A stretch of DNA of 49,873 nt from an uncultured Erysipelotrichaceae bacterium (GCA_944327135.1 CALVGQ010000004.1:1-49873), one strand, 5' to 3'; shown: positions 25,451 to 34,653, numbered from the stretch's first letter. Notes: generated from the letters alone by a model not told the origin. Program-made: numbers and translations.

Positions 25451-26931
25451 CAGCGAGAACCTCCTTTGCTTGACAACTTGATCCGCGGATCAATTTTTGT
25501 AATCAAAAGATCGCCAATCAAAAGCGCAAAAACGGACAAAGCTGTAAAAATAAACGTCAGTGTAATAACCATCGAAATATTGTTGGCCTTGATCGCATCC
25601 GGCAGCATTTTGCCCATTCCAGGAATCGAAAATACCGATTCTGTAATCACAGAACCGCTGATACACAAAATGATCGAGCTTGGAATTCCCTGAACAATAG
25701 GAATGATCGCATTGCGTAAAATATGACGATTAAAAATCTCTTTTTGACTCAGTCCTTTAGCCTTAGCAAATTTTACATAATCCGAGTTCGACTGATCCAC
25801 CATATACCGCCGTGTCCAGATCATCAAGCTGGCCGTGCTCAAAAGAGCCAGCACAATGACCGGCATCACGTAAGAGCGCAGATCCGTAAAACCATACTGT
25901 GGAAACTTATCGGGCAATCCCAATGCATAGCCAATCTGTCGGGCAAAGAAAATAAAAGCCAAGGACGGAACGGCAATCATAAAGTTAATGTAGACCGTTC
26001 CCAGTTTATCCGGCCACTGATCCTTCTTTCTTGCCATATAAATTCCTGCCGGGATGGAAATCAAATAGGCCAGCAACAATCCCAGTCCTCCGATAATATA
26101 AGACATGTTGATCATGGAAGGACTCTTGTAATTATTGGCACAGTTCGCATAATTGGAATTGAATTTATTCTGATCCAGATGATCAATCGTGGCAGAAGGT
26201 TTGTATTGACAGGCATGCAGATTCATGGCCGTTGTCCCCGTCTGTCCTGTTTCATACACAACTTCCCGGGTATCCAGTTCTCCCTGACCACTGCTGATGA
26301 CATCCCAGGTATCCAATCCAGAATACGTCGGATAGCTGATTCCAAAATTCAGCGTAATCCAGTTTTGATGAATAAAGGGAAATGAACTGTCGAAATAGAC
26401 CAGATATTGATAGTTGCATCCGCTGCATTGAATGGCAGGGACTCCATTGTAATCCTTTTCGATGTAAATTTTTCGTTCCAGATCAGGATTATCATCATCG
26501 ATCACTTGATTCGGGCTATCTATTTGGATAAAATTTGCAAAAAAGTTCAGGACCAGCTCATGCGGCAGATAACTGCGCGTTGCATACAACAACCCATTTG
26601 TAAATTCTTCAAAGACATAGCCTTTTTTTTCATATTCAGCTTTCAGTTCTTGGGAAGCTGCAGAACCTGCTTCCATACAGCGATCATAGTCTTCGCTCAG
26701 CCGACAAAGATCCTGCTGCTGAACAAAGTCCAGGTAACCGAGATCCTCCAGCTTGGTATTTTTATAAACTGCGATTTCATCCGGTTTTCCAGCCAGCTTG
26801 ATCAGGATGCTGTCATTTTTAAATACCTTGGATTGCGGAATCATTAAATAAACCATCAAGATTACGATCGAAACAACCGCCATGACGGAAAGAACCGATC
26901 GGATAACCCGTCCCAGTATGTACTGCTTCAT
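25450..26931 (-). CDS. oppB: Oligopeptide ABC transporter permease OppB with large external insert
   Basis: A 493-residue permease where ordinary OppB proteins are about 305-320. The first membrane helix (about residues 8-30) is followed by about 250 residues of hydrophilic sequence before the second helix (MSYIIGGLGLLLAYLISIPAG). The rest is standard, with KAKGLSQKEIFNRHILRNA as the EAA loop and SGSVITESVFSIPGMGKM near the end. The inserted part lies outside the membrane and carries several cysteines (DLCRLSEDYDRC, CSGC, NANC-like spacing), suggesting a folded domain that may touch the large OppA. A hairpin separates it from oppA. Confidence 0.93.
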   Translation of the reverse strand: MKQYILGRVIRSVLSVMAVVSIVILMVYLMIPQSKVFKNDSILIKLAGKPDEIAVYKNTKLEDLGYLDFVQQQDLCRLSEDYDRCMEAGSAASQELKAEYEKKGYVFEEFTNGLLYATRSYLPHELVLNFFANFIQIDSPNQVIDDDNPDLERKIYIEKDYNGVPAIQCSGCNYQYLVYFDSSFPFIHQNWITLNFGISYPTYSGLDTWDVISSGQGELDTREVVYETGQTGTTAMNLHACQYKPSATIDHLDQNKFNSNYANCANNYKSPSMINMSYIIGGLGLLLAYLISIPAGIYMARKKDQWPDKLGTVYINFMIAVPSLAFIFFARQIGYALGLPDKFPQYGFTDLRSYVMPVIVLALLSTASLMIWTRRYMVDQSNSDYVKFAKAKGLSQKEIFNRHILRNAIIPIVQGIPSSIILCISGSVITESVFSIPGMGKMLPDAIKANNISMVITLTFIFTALSVFALLIGDLLITKIDPRIKLSSKGGSR

Positions 26932-26960
26932 TGTTTCACCATACTTTCTAATTAGTAAAA

Positions 26961-26988
26961 TTAAGGGATTGATTGCTCAATCCCTTAA
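26961..26988 (-). terminator. Intercistronic hairpin between oppA and oppB
   Basis: Minus-strand TTAAGGGATTG/CAATCCCTTAA stem with an AGCAAT loop followed by a weak U-tract (TTTTAC). It probably gives partial termination or stabilises the oppA mRNA, so more OppA is made than OppBCDF. Confidence 0.65.
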
Positions 26989-27012
26989 TCTTCACCATTC
27001 TATTGGAAAAGC

Positions 27013-28965
27013 TTATTCGCCCTTTTCCCACGCCGCTTTCGCCGCATTGTACTGTTCTACAGTAACGATATCATTTTGCAATTCCATATACTTGTAGCTG
27101 TAATCATAACAGATTCCATAGACACCGTAAGGGGCAGTGAATGGAACAATCTTAGAAACAAGCATCCCGCGCAGCTGCATCTGCTGAGGCAAATAAATTC
27201 CTTCGGCAACCAGATATGCATCCGCCTGAGCATAGGCTTCATAACGGGCATCCAGATCGTCTTTGATCGCATCGGCAGCATCGATCAATTCCTGATAGTG
27301 CAGCAAGCCAGACTGCTCAAAGGCCGCATCGTCTTCGGCATTAGTACCATAAGGATACAAACCAATCGTGTGCAGATAAGAACCATTATAGATATCAAAA
27401 ACATCACAGAAGCTCTTTGGATCTCCATAATCCGGACCCCATCCACTGAAAGTATTGATATCATAATCAGCCATGGCCGGATCTTCATTATAGAAGCAGG
27501 TGTTATACACATCATCGCTGGATTCCATCTGCAGCGCAATCAAAATCTGTCCGTTCGTATTGGTTTCAATACTGTTCTTCATGGAGTTGCCGCGGTTGAC
27601 ATAAATTGGAGAATCATCGCTGATGACCTGAACATCCAGGGTAACCGGGAACTGAATACCATCGGCTTTGGCTTTTTCAATATATTCCAAAGCCAGCTCA
27701 GGATTATAGAACGCGTCAATACCATCGTCCAGATTAGTATCGGTTCCAGTCAGCTCCTGATAATATTTGGTTACCAGCTGGCCATAAGTCGTTCCATCGC
27801 TCTTTGTTACAATCGTCGGGACATTATTCATATTCCGCATCATCGAGATCGAAACATCTTCTGAAGCGGACTGCTTTAAATAATCCAGACGGCCATAAGC
27901 ATGCAAAAGAGCCAGTCGGAAATTCTTATTCAGGATCGCATTTCTGGTATTTTCTTTTTCAGCATCCGTCGTGTGCGCCGTATCTTCATAGATCTTCCGG
28001 TTAAAATTGAAATTGATTCCGAAAGAAGAACTGTTCGGCATGGTCGGATAAGCATTGTCTTTATATTTTTCAACATAGCTGTCATAATCTTCCCAAACCG
28101 GTGACAGAGAAGCAGAGGCATACACTCCTGCCTCAAACTGCTTGATGTTGCTGTAAACATCAGAACCATCATCATAGAACAGGTTTACTTCGGTGATGTG
28201 AACATTATCCAGATCCCAGTAATTTTCATTGGCCTTCATTGAAATCTTGGATTTGGCATCCATCGTTGTCAGGATAAATGGCCCGTTATACAGGATCGAA
28301 TCCGCTTTAGGGGTACCAAACTCACAGCTGTTTTTATCCGGAGATCCTAACGCACATCCTGCTCCTTTGGAATTCAAGAAATCTTCATTAATTGGATAAA
28401 GGATCGAATACAAGCTCATCGTATGAAAATACGGAGTAGAGCCTGTCAGCGTATATTCTAACGTATAATCATCCAGTGCTTTGACACCGACTTCTTCCCA
28501 CTCTGCTGTTCCATTGACATAGGCATCCAAATTTACAATCGTGTCCTGAACCAGATTCAGCGTGTTGCTGCTGAAATCCGCAGCATGATGAAGACCTGTA
28601 ACAAAGTCCTGAGCTTTGACTTCTGCATAAACCTCACCGGTTGCGGTAACCCAATTTACGCCCTGGCGAAGATGGAATGTCCAAACCGTTGCATCTTCAT
28701 TGGATTCATAGCTTTCTGCGATCGACGGAACAATGTTTCCATAACGGTCATTTTCCAAAAGTCCATCCAGAAAATTGTTGAATACCTGAGAATCGGTTGC
28801 TTTGTCGGTCACCAGATAATCCATGTTGTCAACATCTGTTTGGTAAAAGTTGTTGTAGACAGTTGGTGCTTCTGATCCGTTGCCTGCATTTCCTTCATTG
28901 CTGGAGCATCCGGCAATACCCAAGATCATAGCAGCGCATAAAAACGCTTTGAGTAATTTCTTCAT
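27013..28965 (-). CDS. oppA: Oligopeptide-binding lipoprotein OppA
   Basis: A 650-residue extracytoplasmic solute-binding protein (SBP_bac_5 family). The N-terminus is a lipoprotein signal with lipobox (LLKAFLCAAMILGIAGCSSN), so it should be anchored outside the membrane. Typical segments are FNNFLDGLLENDRYGNIVPS, SYESNEDATVWTFHLRQGVN and YNGPFILTTMDAKSKISMKA. It has a GGAGGG site, and a consensus promoter sits 37 bases upstream. It is larger than most OppA proteins, matching the enlarged OppB. It delivers peptides to OppBC, and peptide nutrition or peptide sensing are both possible. Confidence 0.95.
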   Translation of the reverse strand: MKKLLKAFLCAAMILGIAGCSSNEGNAGNGSEAPTVYNNFYQTDVDNMDYLVTDKATDSQVFNNFLDGLLENDRYGNIVPSIAESYESNEDATVWTFHLRQGVNWVTATGEVYAEVKAQDFVTGLHHAADFSSNTLNLVQDTIVNLDAYVNGTAEWEEVGVKALDDYTLEYTLTGSTPYFHTMSLYSILYPINEDFLNSKGAGCALGSPDKNSCEFGTPKADSILYNGPFILTTMDAKSKISMKANENYWDLDNVHITEVNLFYDDGSDVYSNIKQFEAGVYASASLSPVWEDYDSYVEKYKDNAYPTMPNSSSFGINFNFNRKIYEDTAHTTDAEKENTRNAILNKNFRLALLHAYGRLDYLKQSASEDVSISMMRNMNNVPTIVTKSDGTTYGQLVTKYYQELTGTDTNLDDGIDAFYNPELALEYIEKAKADGIQFPVTLDVQVISDDSPIYVNRGNSMKNSIETNTNGQILIALQMESSDDVYNTCFYNEDPAMADYDINTFSGWGPDYGDPKSFCDVFDIYNGSYLHTIGLYPYGTNAEDDAAFEQSGLLHYQELIDAADAIKDDLDARYEAYAQADAYLVAEGIYLPQQMQLRGMLVSKIVPFTAPYGVYGICYDYSYKYMELQNDIVTVEQYNAAKAAWEKGE

Positions 28966-29001
28966 ATTTCCCTCCGCATCATAACATTGATGACTTTTTC
29001 T

Positions 29002-29030
29002 ATTTTAATGCCGCTTTTTAACGATGTCAA
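29002..29030 (-). promoter_or_regulatory. Promoter of oppABCDF
   Basis: Minus strand -35 TTGACA (29025-29030), 17 bases, -10 TAAAAT (29002-29007). Confidence 0.82.
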
Positions 29031-29232
29031 TCAGTTTGAATACAAGAAATATTCTTTATAAGAGCTTTTTTTGATTCTTTTTGAAATCAAAATAGGAAAT
29101 CTATCGATTCTTTTATCTGTTGATTTTTTAAAATACTTTCCTTCATTTTCATAAGGAACCTCATCCATCAGGCTGTTTTTTTTGATTTCATCAAGGTCTT
29201 TTTACTGCTGATTTTTGCATTCATAAAGCAAT
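29031..29232. other. A+T-rich spacer between opp promoter and tRNA terminator
   Basis: About 200 bases with many T and A runs and no convincing reading frame, promoter or hairpin that I can support. It may hold binding sites for a nutritional regulator of opp, but no known consensus stands out. Confidence 0.5.
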
Positions 29233-29263
29233 AAAAAAACGAGCAAACATCAAATTTGCTCGC
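29233..29263 (-). terminator. Terminator of the tRNA operon
   Basis: Minus-strand CGAGCAAA-TTTGATG-TTTGCTCG hairpin followed by seven T. Confidence 0.9.
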
Positions 29264-29274
29264 TGTTTCTTCCA

Positions 29275-29348
29275 TGGCAGGGGTGGAGAGGATCGAACTC
29301 CCATCTGTGGTTTTGGAGACCATCATACTACCATTGTACTACACCCCT
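29275..29348 (-). tRNA. trnW: tRNA-Trp (CCA anticodon)
   Basis: A 74-base tRNA with encoded CCA. Acceptor stem AGGGGTG/CACCCCT, anticodon loop CTCCAAA giving CCA, T-loop GTTCGATCC. It is the second tRNA of a two-gene transcript. Confidence 0.95.
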
Positions 29349-29385
29349 AATAGAAGACTTGGAACTTTTCCAAGCTGCTTTTTTA

Positions 29386-29462
29386 TGGTGACTCGTACGG
29401 GATTTGAACCCGTGAATGACGCCGTGAAAGGGCGCTGTGTTAAGCCACTTCACCAACGAGCC
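29386..29462 (-). tRNA. trnE: tRNA-Glu (TTC anticodon)
   Basis: A 77-base tRNA with encoded CCA. Acceptor stem GGCTCGT/ACGAGTC has one G-U pair. The anticodon arm CGCCCTTTCACGGCG presents TTC, and the T-loop is GTTCAAATC. First tRNA of the pair. Confidence 0.94.
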
Positions 29463-29479
29463 AGCTTTGTTGCTTTAAA

Positions 29480-29508
29480 ATAATAGCATACCGTTTTTCG
29501 CATTTCAA
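29480..29508 (-). promoter_or_regulatory. Promoter of the tRNA pair
   Basis: Minus strand -35 TTGAAA (29503-29508), 17 bases, -10 TATTAT (29480-29485), about 18 bases before tRNA-Glu. Confidence 0.75.
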
Positions 29509-29584
29509 GCAAAAACAGCATTTTTTCTTTTTTCCTCTTTTCTTCCAGCTAATTCTTAAGAAAAATGAATTCGCTCGCAATTCA

Positions 29585-29613
29585 TTGTCAGTGTATTCTA
29601 AATTGTCTATAAT
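29585..29613 (+). promoter_or_regulatory. Promoter of phosphodiester-glycosidase module A
   Basis: Plus strand -35 TTGTCA (29585-29590), 17 bases, -10 TATAAT (29608-29613). Confidence 0.8.
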
Positions 29614-29636
29614 GAATGGGAAAAGAGGGAGAAGAG

Positions 29637-30620
29637 ATGATAAAAAAAACAAAACAGCGATCTGGGGTTTCCTGGATCCTAGTATTGCTTGCGGTCATTT
29701 TGATGATCGGTGGAACCACGCTTTATGTATTCTGGAAAAATGCCCAGTTATGCTACCATGGCCCCTATGTGGCTTATAGCCGTCAGGCCTTGGCCCAGCT
29801 TCCAGAATCCGGCTTAAAACGTACGCTGGCCGAACTGTTTTACAGTAGCGAAGAAATTGAACAAATTCAAACCGGAACGATCGAATACAGTCGGGAAACA
29901 GCAAGTGAGATCAATGAGGATGGAATCGAGATCCATCGTTTAAAAGGAACAACGTATCAGGGAGTCATGATGATTGTGCATAACCCAGAGGAGGTCATTG
30001 TCGCAACCAATCCGCATATGGATTCAGGTGAACCAGGATATACACTAGAAAAATACATCGCGATGAATGAGGGAATTGCGGGAATCAATGCCGGCGGATT
30101 CGAAGATGAAGATGGCAACGGAAATGGCGGTCAAGCCTACGGCATCGTCATTTCTGGCGGAGAACTGATCAGCGGCAGATTAAACGAGTATACGCCAGTC
30201 ATTGGGATCAACAGTGAAAACAAACTGGTGGTAGGAGACATGACTGCCCAACAGGCCTTAGATTGGGATATTCAGGAAGCAGTCACTTTTGGACCTGTTT
30301 TTATCAAAGATTTTGAAGTCGTATTTGACAGTGGACGCCATCCAGGACTCAATCCTCGAACGGTTATTGGTCAGCGGCCGGATGGAGCCATGCTGCTGCT
30401 TGTGCTGGATGGAAGACAACCGGTCAGCTTCGGCAGCACCTATCAGGACATCATTGACATCATGCTCGATTTTGGAGCCATGACCGCCGCCAATCTGGAC
30501 GGCGGCAACAGCACGGTCATGATCTATGACGAAGAAACTCTAAACAGCACCGTTTCCATTTATGGAGACCGCCGGCTGCCCACCGCTTTTTTGGTCAAGA
30601 AAGGAGCCGCTCATGAATAA
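29637..30620 (+). CDS. Membrane-anchored phosphodiester glycosidase domain protein (copy A)
   Basis: A 327-residue protein with one N-terminal membrane helix (about residues 11-33) and an external NAGPA/phosphodiester-glycosidase domain (PF09992-like) covering most of the rest. Family blocks visible are GIAGINAGGF, GNGGQAYGIVISGGELI, AVTFGPVFI, NPRTVIGQRPDGAML and AANLDGGNSTVM. Members remove sugars joined through a phosphodiester, so a cell-envelope glycan or teichoic-type polymer is a plausible substrate (inference). I prefer the ATG at 29637, with AGGGAG upstream, over the in-frame ATG at 29616, which lies within the -10 to start region. The next gene overlaps its stop by 8 bases. A clear paralog is encoded at 33634-34632. 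Confidence 0.88.
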   Translation: MIKKTKQRSGVSWILVLLAVILMIGGTTLYVFWKNAQLCYHGPYVAYSRQALAQLPESGLKRTLAELFYSSEEIEQIQTGTIEYSRETASEINEDGIEIHRLKGTTYQGVMMIVHNPEEVIVATNPHMDSGEPGYTLEKYIAMNEGIAGINAGGFEDEDGNGNGGQAYGIVISGGELISGRLNEYTPVIGINSENKLVVGDMTAQQALDWDIQEAVTFGPVFIKDFEVVFDSGRHPGLNPRTVIGQRPDGAMLLLVLDGRQPVSFGSTYQDIIDIMLDFGAMTAANLDGGNSTVMIYDEETLNSTVSIYGDRRLPTAFLVKKGAAHE

Positions 30621-31662
30621 AAAAAGCCATAAAATTCCCGCAGTTTTTGCTGCATTGATCCTCGGCGTTACGGCTATTGCTTGCCTGTTAGCAGCCATAC
30701 TGATTCCGGCAATGACCAGAAAATCTATTGAGACTCAGGAAGCGGCCCTTCCCGAATCGGCCATCAGTGCTTATTTGCAATCCCTTCAAAATCAAGATAT
30801 TGAAGAGCTTTACCAGACCTCTTTGCTGGTCAGTCCGCACTACAATACGCTGGAAGATTACCGCAGTCATTTGCAGGCGTTGTTTGAGCAAATTGATCTT
30901 GATCAGATCCAAATAGCGCCAGTTCAGCAAAAAGAGAACCAATGGGAATATGATCTTGTCAGCGATGGAAAATGGATCACAACATTAACATTGGCTCCAA
31001 TTAACGGACAATGGAAAGCGGCAACGAATTTTCAAGAGGGAACAGACTATCGCATTGAAGTTCCCGAAGGCATTTCTTTTACCGTCAATGGCTTTGCGAT
31101 CAGAGCAGAGGATTGCATTGAACAAGCCACAGCCGCCAGCAATTTTAGCGGATTAAACGATCTCTCTTCAGCTCCGGAAGTCGATCACTACCTGCTTTCC
31201 AATCTGCTCAGCGAACCTGAGCTCCAGTTTAATCAAAGCGACATCGGCTTTATTCAGGATGCGCTCAGCAATACTCTGTATGTTGGAAAAATCACTACCG
31301 ACAGTGAGCTGAAAGCTCGCTTTATCCAAGCGGCCAAAGCACTGGCTCAATATCCAACACGGGACGGAAGCCTTTCTGCCATCACTTCGATGACTGTTAC
31401 AGGAAGCGATTTTTACAATCGGATCAAAACCATGGATAATCAATGGTATGCGGCTCACAATTCGGCTGTCTTTAAAAACATGACCGTTCACCGTATGATC
31501 CAGCAGTCTGAAGATACCGTTCTTGGTAACATAAGCTTTGATTATACGATCAGCGCATCCAGTGCTTCTCGGACCTATCACTGCGGCTATCAGCTGACCC
31601 TGCTCCAAGTTGGATCCAGCTGGAAAATTGCAGGGATCGCCATTGATAATGAAATGAAATAA
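30613..31662 (+). CDS. Membrane-anchored partner protein, unrecognised family (copy A)
   Basis: A 349-residue protein with one N-terminal membrane helix (about residues 9-32) and an external region. I do not recognise the family. Its layout looks like an NTF2-like domain (SAYLQSLQNQDIEELYQTS), a short beta domain (RIEVPEGISFTVNGFAI) and a second NTF2-like domain ending GSSWKIAGIAIDNE. This recalls TcaA/YvbJ-type envelope proteins. The start at 30613 has AAAGGAG and overlaps the glycosidase stop by 8 bases. It is paralogous to the protein at 32571-33623 (shared QDAL/KDAL-YVGK, DGSL/DGSF, NISFDY/TVSFDY and IAIDNE/MAIANE blocks). The conserved pairing suggests the two proteins work together outside the cell. 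Confidence 0.75.
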   Translation: MNKKSHKIPAVFAALILGVTAIACLLAAILIPAMTRKSIETQEAALPESAISAYLQSLQNQDIEELYQTSLLVSPHYNTLEDYRSHLQALFEQIDLDQIQIAPVQQKENQWEYDLVSDGKWITTLTLAPINGQWKAATNFQEGTDYRIEVPEGISFTVNGFAIRAEDCIEQATAASNFSGLNDLSSAPEVDHYLLSNLLSEPELQFNQSDIGFIQDALSNTLYVGKITTDSELKARFIQAAKALAQYPTRDGSLSAITSMTVTGSDFYNRIKTMDNQWYAAHNSAVFKNMTVHRMIQQSEDTVLGNISFDYTISASSASRTYHCGYQLTLLQVGSSWKIAGIAIDNEMK

Positions 31663-31690
31663 AGCGGCAATCTTGTCGCTTTTCTTTTTT
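31660..31690 (+). terminator. Terminator of module A
   Basis: AAAGCGGCAA/TTGTCGCTTT hairpin (one G-T pair) followed by TTCTTTTTT. Confidence 0.8.
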
Positions 31691-31727
31691 AATCACGATA
31701 TAATAATGATAGAAATGAGGTTGAATT

Positions 31728-32519
31728 ATGGTTGATTATACAGAAGGTTCAGGAAAACAGTATCACATCGGTGTAGCCAAGGGAGAAGTTGGCCGCTACG
31801 TGCTTCTTCCCGGCGATCCCAAACGCTGTGCTAAAATTGCTGCTTATTTTGACAATCCAAAACTCATTGCCGATTCCCGCGAATATGTTACGTATACTGG
31901 AACGCTCGATAATGTTCCGGTCAGTGTCACCTCGACCGGAATTGGCGGTCCTTCCGCTTCGATTGCGATGGAAGAGCTGGTCGCTTGTGGAGCAGATACT
32001 TTTATCCGGATCGGAACTTGCGGAGGAATGGATCTGGAAGTCAAGGGCGGCGATGTCGTGATCGCTACCGGAGCGATCCGATTTGAAGGAACCACCAAAG
32101 AATATGCGCCTATCGAATTTCCAGCAGTCCCTGATTTTCGTCTTGTCAACCACTTGGTTCAGGCTGCTGAAAATCTAAATCAATCGTATCACACCGGCAT
32201 CGTCCAATGCAAAGACGCTTTTTACGGTCAGCACAAACCGGAGGAATTACCAAATCATGCAGAATTGCTGCGCAAATGGGACGCCTGGCTGCGGCTGGGC
32301 TGCAAAGCCTCAGAAATGGAATCAGCGGCCTTGTTTATTGTAGCCAGCTATCTGCGAGTACGCTGTGCCTCCTGCTTCTTGGTCATCGCCAATCAAGAAC
32401 GAGAGAAGAAAGGACTTCCTAACATCCAAGTTCATGATACAGATATTGCCATTAAAGTGGCCATCGAAGCCTTGCGGCTATGTATCCGACAGGATCAAAA
32501 ACAAAACCCATCAACGTAA
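31728..32519 (+). CDS. udp: Uridine phosphorylase
   Basis: A 263-residue nucleoside phosphorylase of the PNP_UDP_1 family. It splits uridine with phosphate into uracil and ribose 1-phosphate. The conserved segments align with the E. coli enzyme: [48 protein letters not shown] and the substrate-binding ASEMESAAL. The start has a GAGGTTG site and a TATAAT (31699-31704) lies 24 bases upstream. Uracil from this reaction could feed the UPRT activity of PyrR. It is flanked by two convergent copies of an envelope gene module with which it has no evident link. Confidence 0.93.
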   Translation: MVDYTEGSGKQYHIGVAKGEVGRYVLLPGDPKRCAKIAAYFDNPKLIADSREYVTYTGTLDNVPVSVTSTGIGGPSASIAMEELVACGADTFIRIGTCGGMDLEVKGGDVVIATGAIRFEGTTKEYAPIEFPAVPDFRLVNHLVQAAENLNQSYHTGIVQCKDAFYGQHKPEELPNHAELLRKWDAWLRLGCKASEMESAALFIVASYLRVRCASCFLVIANQEREKKGLPNIQVHDTDIAIKVAIEALRLCIRQDQKQNPST

Positions 32520-32553
32520 AAAACTGAAATCATTAAACCGATTTCAGTTTTTT
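32518..32553. terminator. Bidirectional terminator between udp and module B
   Basis: AAAACTGAAATC/GATTTCAGTTTT stem flanked by A- and T-runs, at the udp stop codon. Confidence 0.88.
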
Positions 32554-32570
32554 CATTCCAATTCCCCACT

Positions 32571-33623
32571 TTATTCATTAGCAATCGCCATGGAAGTGAC
32601 CAGCCATTTTCCGCTAAATTCCATCAAAGAAAGCTGATACGTATTCTGATAAACATGCCGTTCTTCTTTGACATAAACGACATAATCAAAACTGACCGTT
32701 CCAATCATACCATCCTCTCCCAAATAAGCCAGATCGGTAAAGGTCCAGTTTTCAAAATCAACCCGATCATGCAGACTGAAGTACTGATTATTAAAGCTAG
32801 CAAGCGCATCGTATAAATCCGTATTGCGGTAAACACACTGCCGGACACTGGCGAAGCTGCCATCTTCGCTTGTCCATTTTGCATAATTCTCAGAAAAGGT
32901 CTGAAGAAGCTCCTGCGCTTCGTGCTGCTGTTGTGCTGACATCTTCTTTCCAACATAATAGGAATCTTTTAGCGCATCCTTCACGACCACAAAAGCTTCA
33001 TCGGAAGTCGTCACCACCGCCTCATCAATCAAATTATCAACATGATAACGGGCTGCCTGCGGGGCCAGATCTGGATCATCCAAGGAATCAAAAACTCCAA
33101 AATTCTTAACTTCAGTGGTTTTATAAGTATCATCGAGCGCGATCCCATTTACATAAAGCGGAACATCCTGATCGGTTTCAATATAAATATTCCGATTATC
33201 GATCCGTACCAAAACAGAATAATCTGTTACTCCATTATCGGCCTGACGAAGCATGAGCGTTCCAATTTTTTTCCCTTCATCCAGCATATCATAATAGGTA
33301 AAAATATGATCAGAGTAATACATCTCCCGAAAAGTCAACTGACTCAAGTCTCTCCATTCATAAGTCAGCTTCAGATACTCAATATAGGTTTCCCGCGGAT
33401 TGAACTGTGTTTCAACATAACTGCTCAACTCATAAATCCGATCATACTGTCGATTCTGAAGTAATGAAATATAATAATTCAATGCTCCGCTCTGGGTTGT
33501 TCGCTCATAATTTTCCAGTTTCTTATACAAATGCAGCCAGAAGCAGCAGGCAATCAGCATCAAGATTCCAAAGGCCTTTAAACAATTTTTATGAAACTGC
33601 TTCATTTCTTTCATGAAAACCAT
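32571..33623 (-). CDS. Membrane-anchored partner protein, unrecognised family (copy B)
   Basis: A 350-residue protein with an N-terminal membrane helix (about residues 13-32) and an external region of the same layout as copy A at 30613-31662. Segments include NYYISLLQNRQYDRIYELSS, a beta segment with VPLYVNGIALDDTY, KDALKDSYYVGKKMSAQQ, and the end FSGKWLVTSMAIANE. Sequence identity to copy A is moderate and strongest in the C-terminal half, so the duplication is old. The start has AGGAGG 7 bases upstream. It follows the glycosidase copy B by 10 bases, repeating the gene order of module A. Confidence 0.75.
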   Translation of the reverse strand: MVFMKEMKQFHKNCLKAFGILMLIACCFWLHLYKKLENYERTTQSGALNYYISLLQNRQYDRIYELSSYVETQFNPRETYIEYLKLTYEWRDLSQLTFREMYYSDHIFTYYDMLDEGKKIGTLMLRQADNGVTDYSVLVRIDNRNIYIETDQDVPLYVNGIALDDTYKTTEVKNFGVFDSLDDPDLAPQAARYHVDNLIDEAVVTTSDEAFVVVKDALKDSYYVGKKMSAQQQHEAQELLQTFSENYAKWTSEDGSFASVRQCVYRNTDLYDALASFNNQYFSLHDRVDFENWTFTDLAYLGEDGMIGTVSFDYVVYVKEERHVYQNTYQLSLMEFSGKWLVTSMAIANE

Positions 33624-33633
33624 AGGCAGCCTC

Positions 33634-34632
33634 CTATTTCACGATCCAGGCAGTCGGCACCCGCCGATCTCCCAGCATGGACACGACATGATTGATGATT
33701 TCTCCATCATATACCATGACCGTGCTGTTGCCGCCGTCCAGATTGGCCGCATTCATCGCTTCATATTCCTGCATGATCTGAATGCAGTCTTTATAGGTGG
33801 CCCCCAAACTGGTCGTTTGGCGGCCATCAATGGTCAGAAGCAATACGGCTCCATCAGCACGTTGACCGATGACTGTTCGCGGATTGACCCCGCCACTGGT
33901 TCCTGTAACTTCAATCGGAACAAAATTGACGATAAAAATCGGGCCAAACGTCACAGCATCTCGAATGCCATATTCTAAGGCTTCCTGTGCAGTCATCTTT
34001 CCAACCATCAATTTATTTTGTTCTGTAAATCCAACGACAGAGGTATAATCCTCCAGATTTCCGCTGACCAGTTTCCCGTCCTTGATAACAATGCCATACG
34101 CCTGACCGCCATTTCCCTGACCGCCGCTGTCCTGAAATCCGCCGGCATTGATTCCCGCAATTGCTCCTGCAGCCTGAATATAGTCTTCAACATAAAAGCC
34201 CGGCTCACTGCTGTCCAGATTCTCGGAAACCGCCAGTGAGATACGGGAAGGATCATAAACGATCATCAATTTTCCTTCATACGTCGATCCTTTGATATCA
34301 ATGATTTCGATCTTATCCTTCAAGGCCTCATCGATCTCAAATTCCGCATTCGGATCACTGACCAGATCCGTATCCGTAATGTTGTTCTGAGTCTGAATCG
34401 CCTCCAGTTCCTCCTTGCTGAAAAACAACCGCCAGAGATTGGTATTTTTAAACGTCATGGTTTCCATCATGGTACTGATCAACAGATTGCTAAAAGCAGC
34501 AGAAGGACCTTTTAGCACAAGATACAACGTCCCATAGAGGGTAATTGATAACGCAATTCCAAGTGTCAGTCCACCAACAGCCAGCTGATACAAGATTTTT
34601 CCTTTTGATTTCTTATCCCTTTTTTGAATCAT
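33634..34632 (-). CDS. Membrane-anchored phosphodiester glycosidase domain protein (copy B)
   Basis: A 332-residue paralog of copy A, with an N-terminal membrane helix (about residues 15-38) and the same NAGPA-like domain: AIAGINAGGFQDSGGQGNGG, AVTFGPIFIVNF, NPRTVIGQRADGAVL, AANLDGGNSTVM and the closing GDRRVPTAWIVK. It has a GAGGTGAAAC site at ATG 34632 and its own promoter, which overlaps the end of the glucosaminidase gene upstream. Proximity to a glucosaminidase supports a role in cell-wall or envelope-polymer processing (inference). Confidence 0.88.
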   Translation of the reverse strand: MIQKRDKKSKGKILYQLAVGGLTLGIALSITLYGTLYLVLKGPSAAFSNLLISTMMETMTFKNTNLWRLFFSKEELEAIQTQNNITDTDLVSDPNAEFEIDEALKDKIEIIDIKGSTYEGKLMIVYDPSRISLAVSENLDSSEPGFYVEDYIQAAGAIAGINAGGFQDSGGQGNGGQAYGIVIKDGKLVSGNLEDYTSVVGFTEQNKLMVGKMTAQEALEYGIRDAVTFGPIFIVNFVPIEVTGTSGGVNPRTVIGQRADGAVLLLTIDGRQTTSLGATYKDCIQIMQEYEAMNAANLDGGNSTVMVYDGEIINHVVSMLGDRRVPTAWIVK

Positions 34633-34653
34633 CGTTTCACCTCGTAGTTTTTT

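Noticed and set aside
29256-29483. Plus-strand frame giving a GVERIELPSVVLETIILPLYY-type protein
   Set aside because: This is a well-known false protein produced by translating the reverse complement of tRNA genes; both tRNAs are on the minus strand here.
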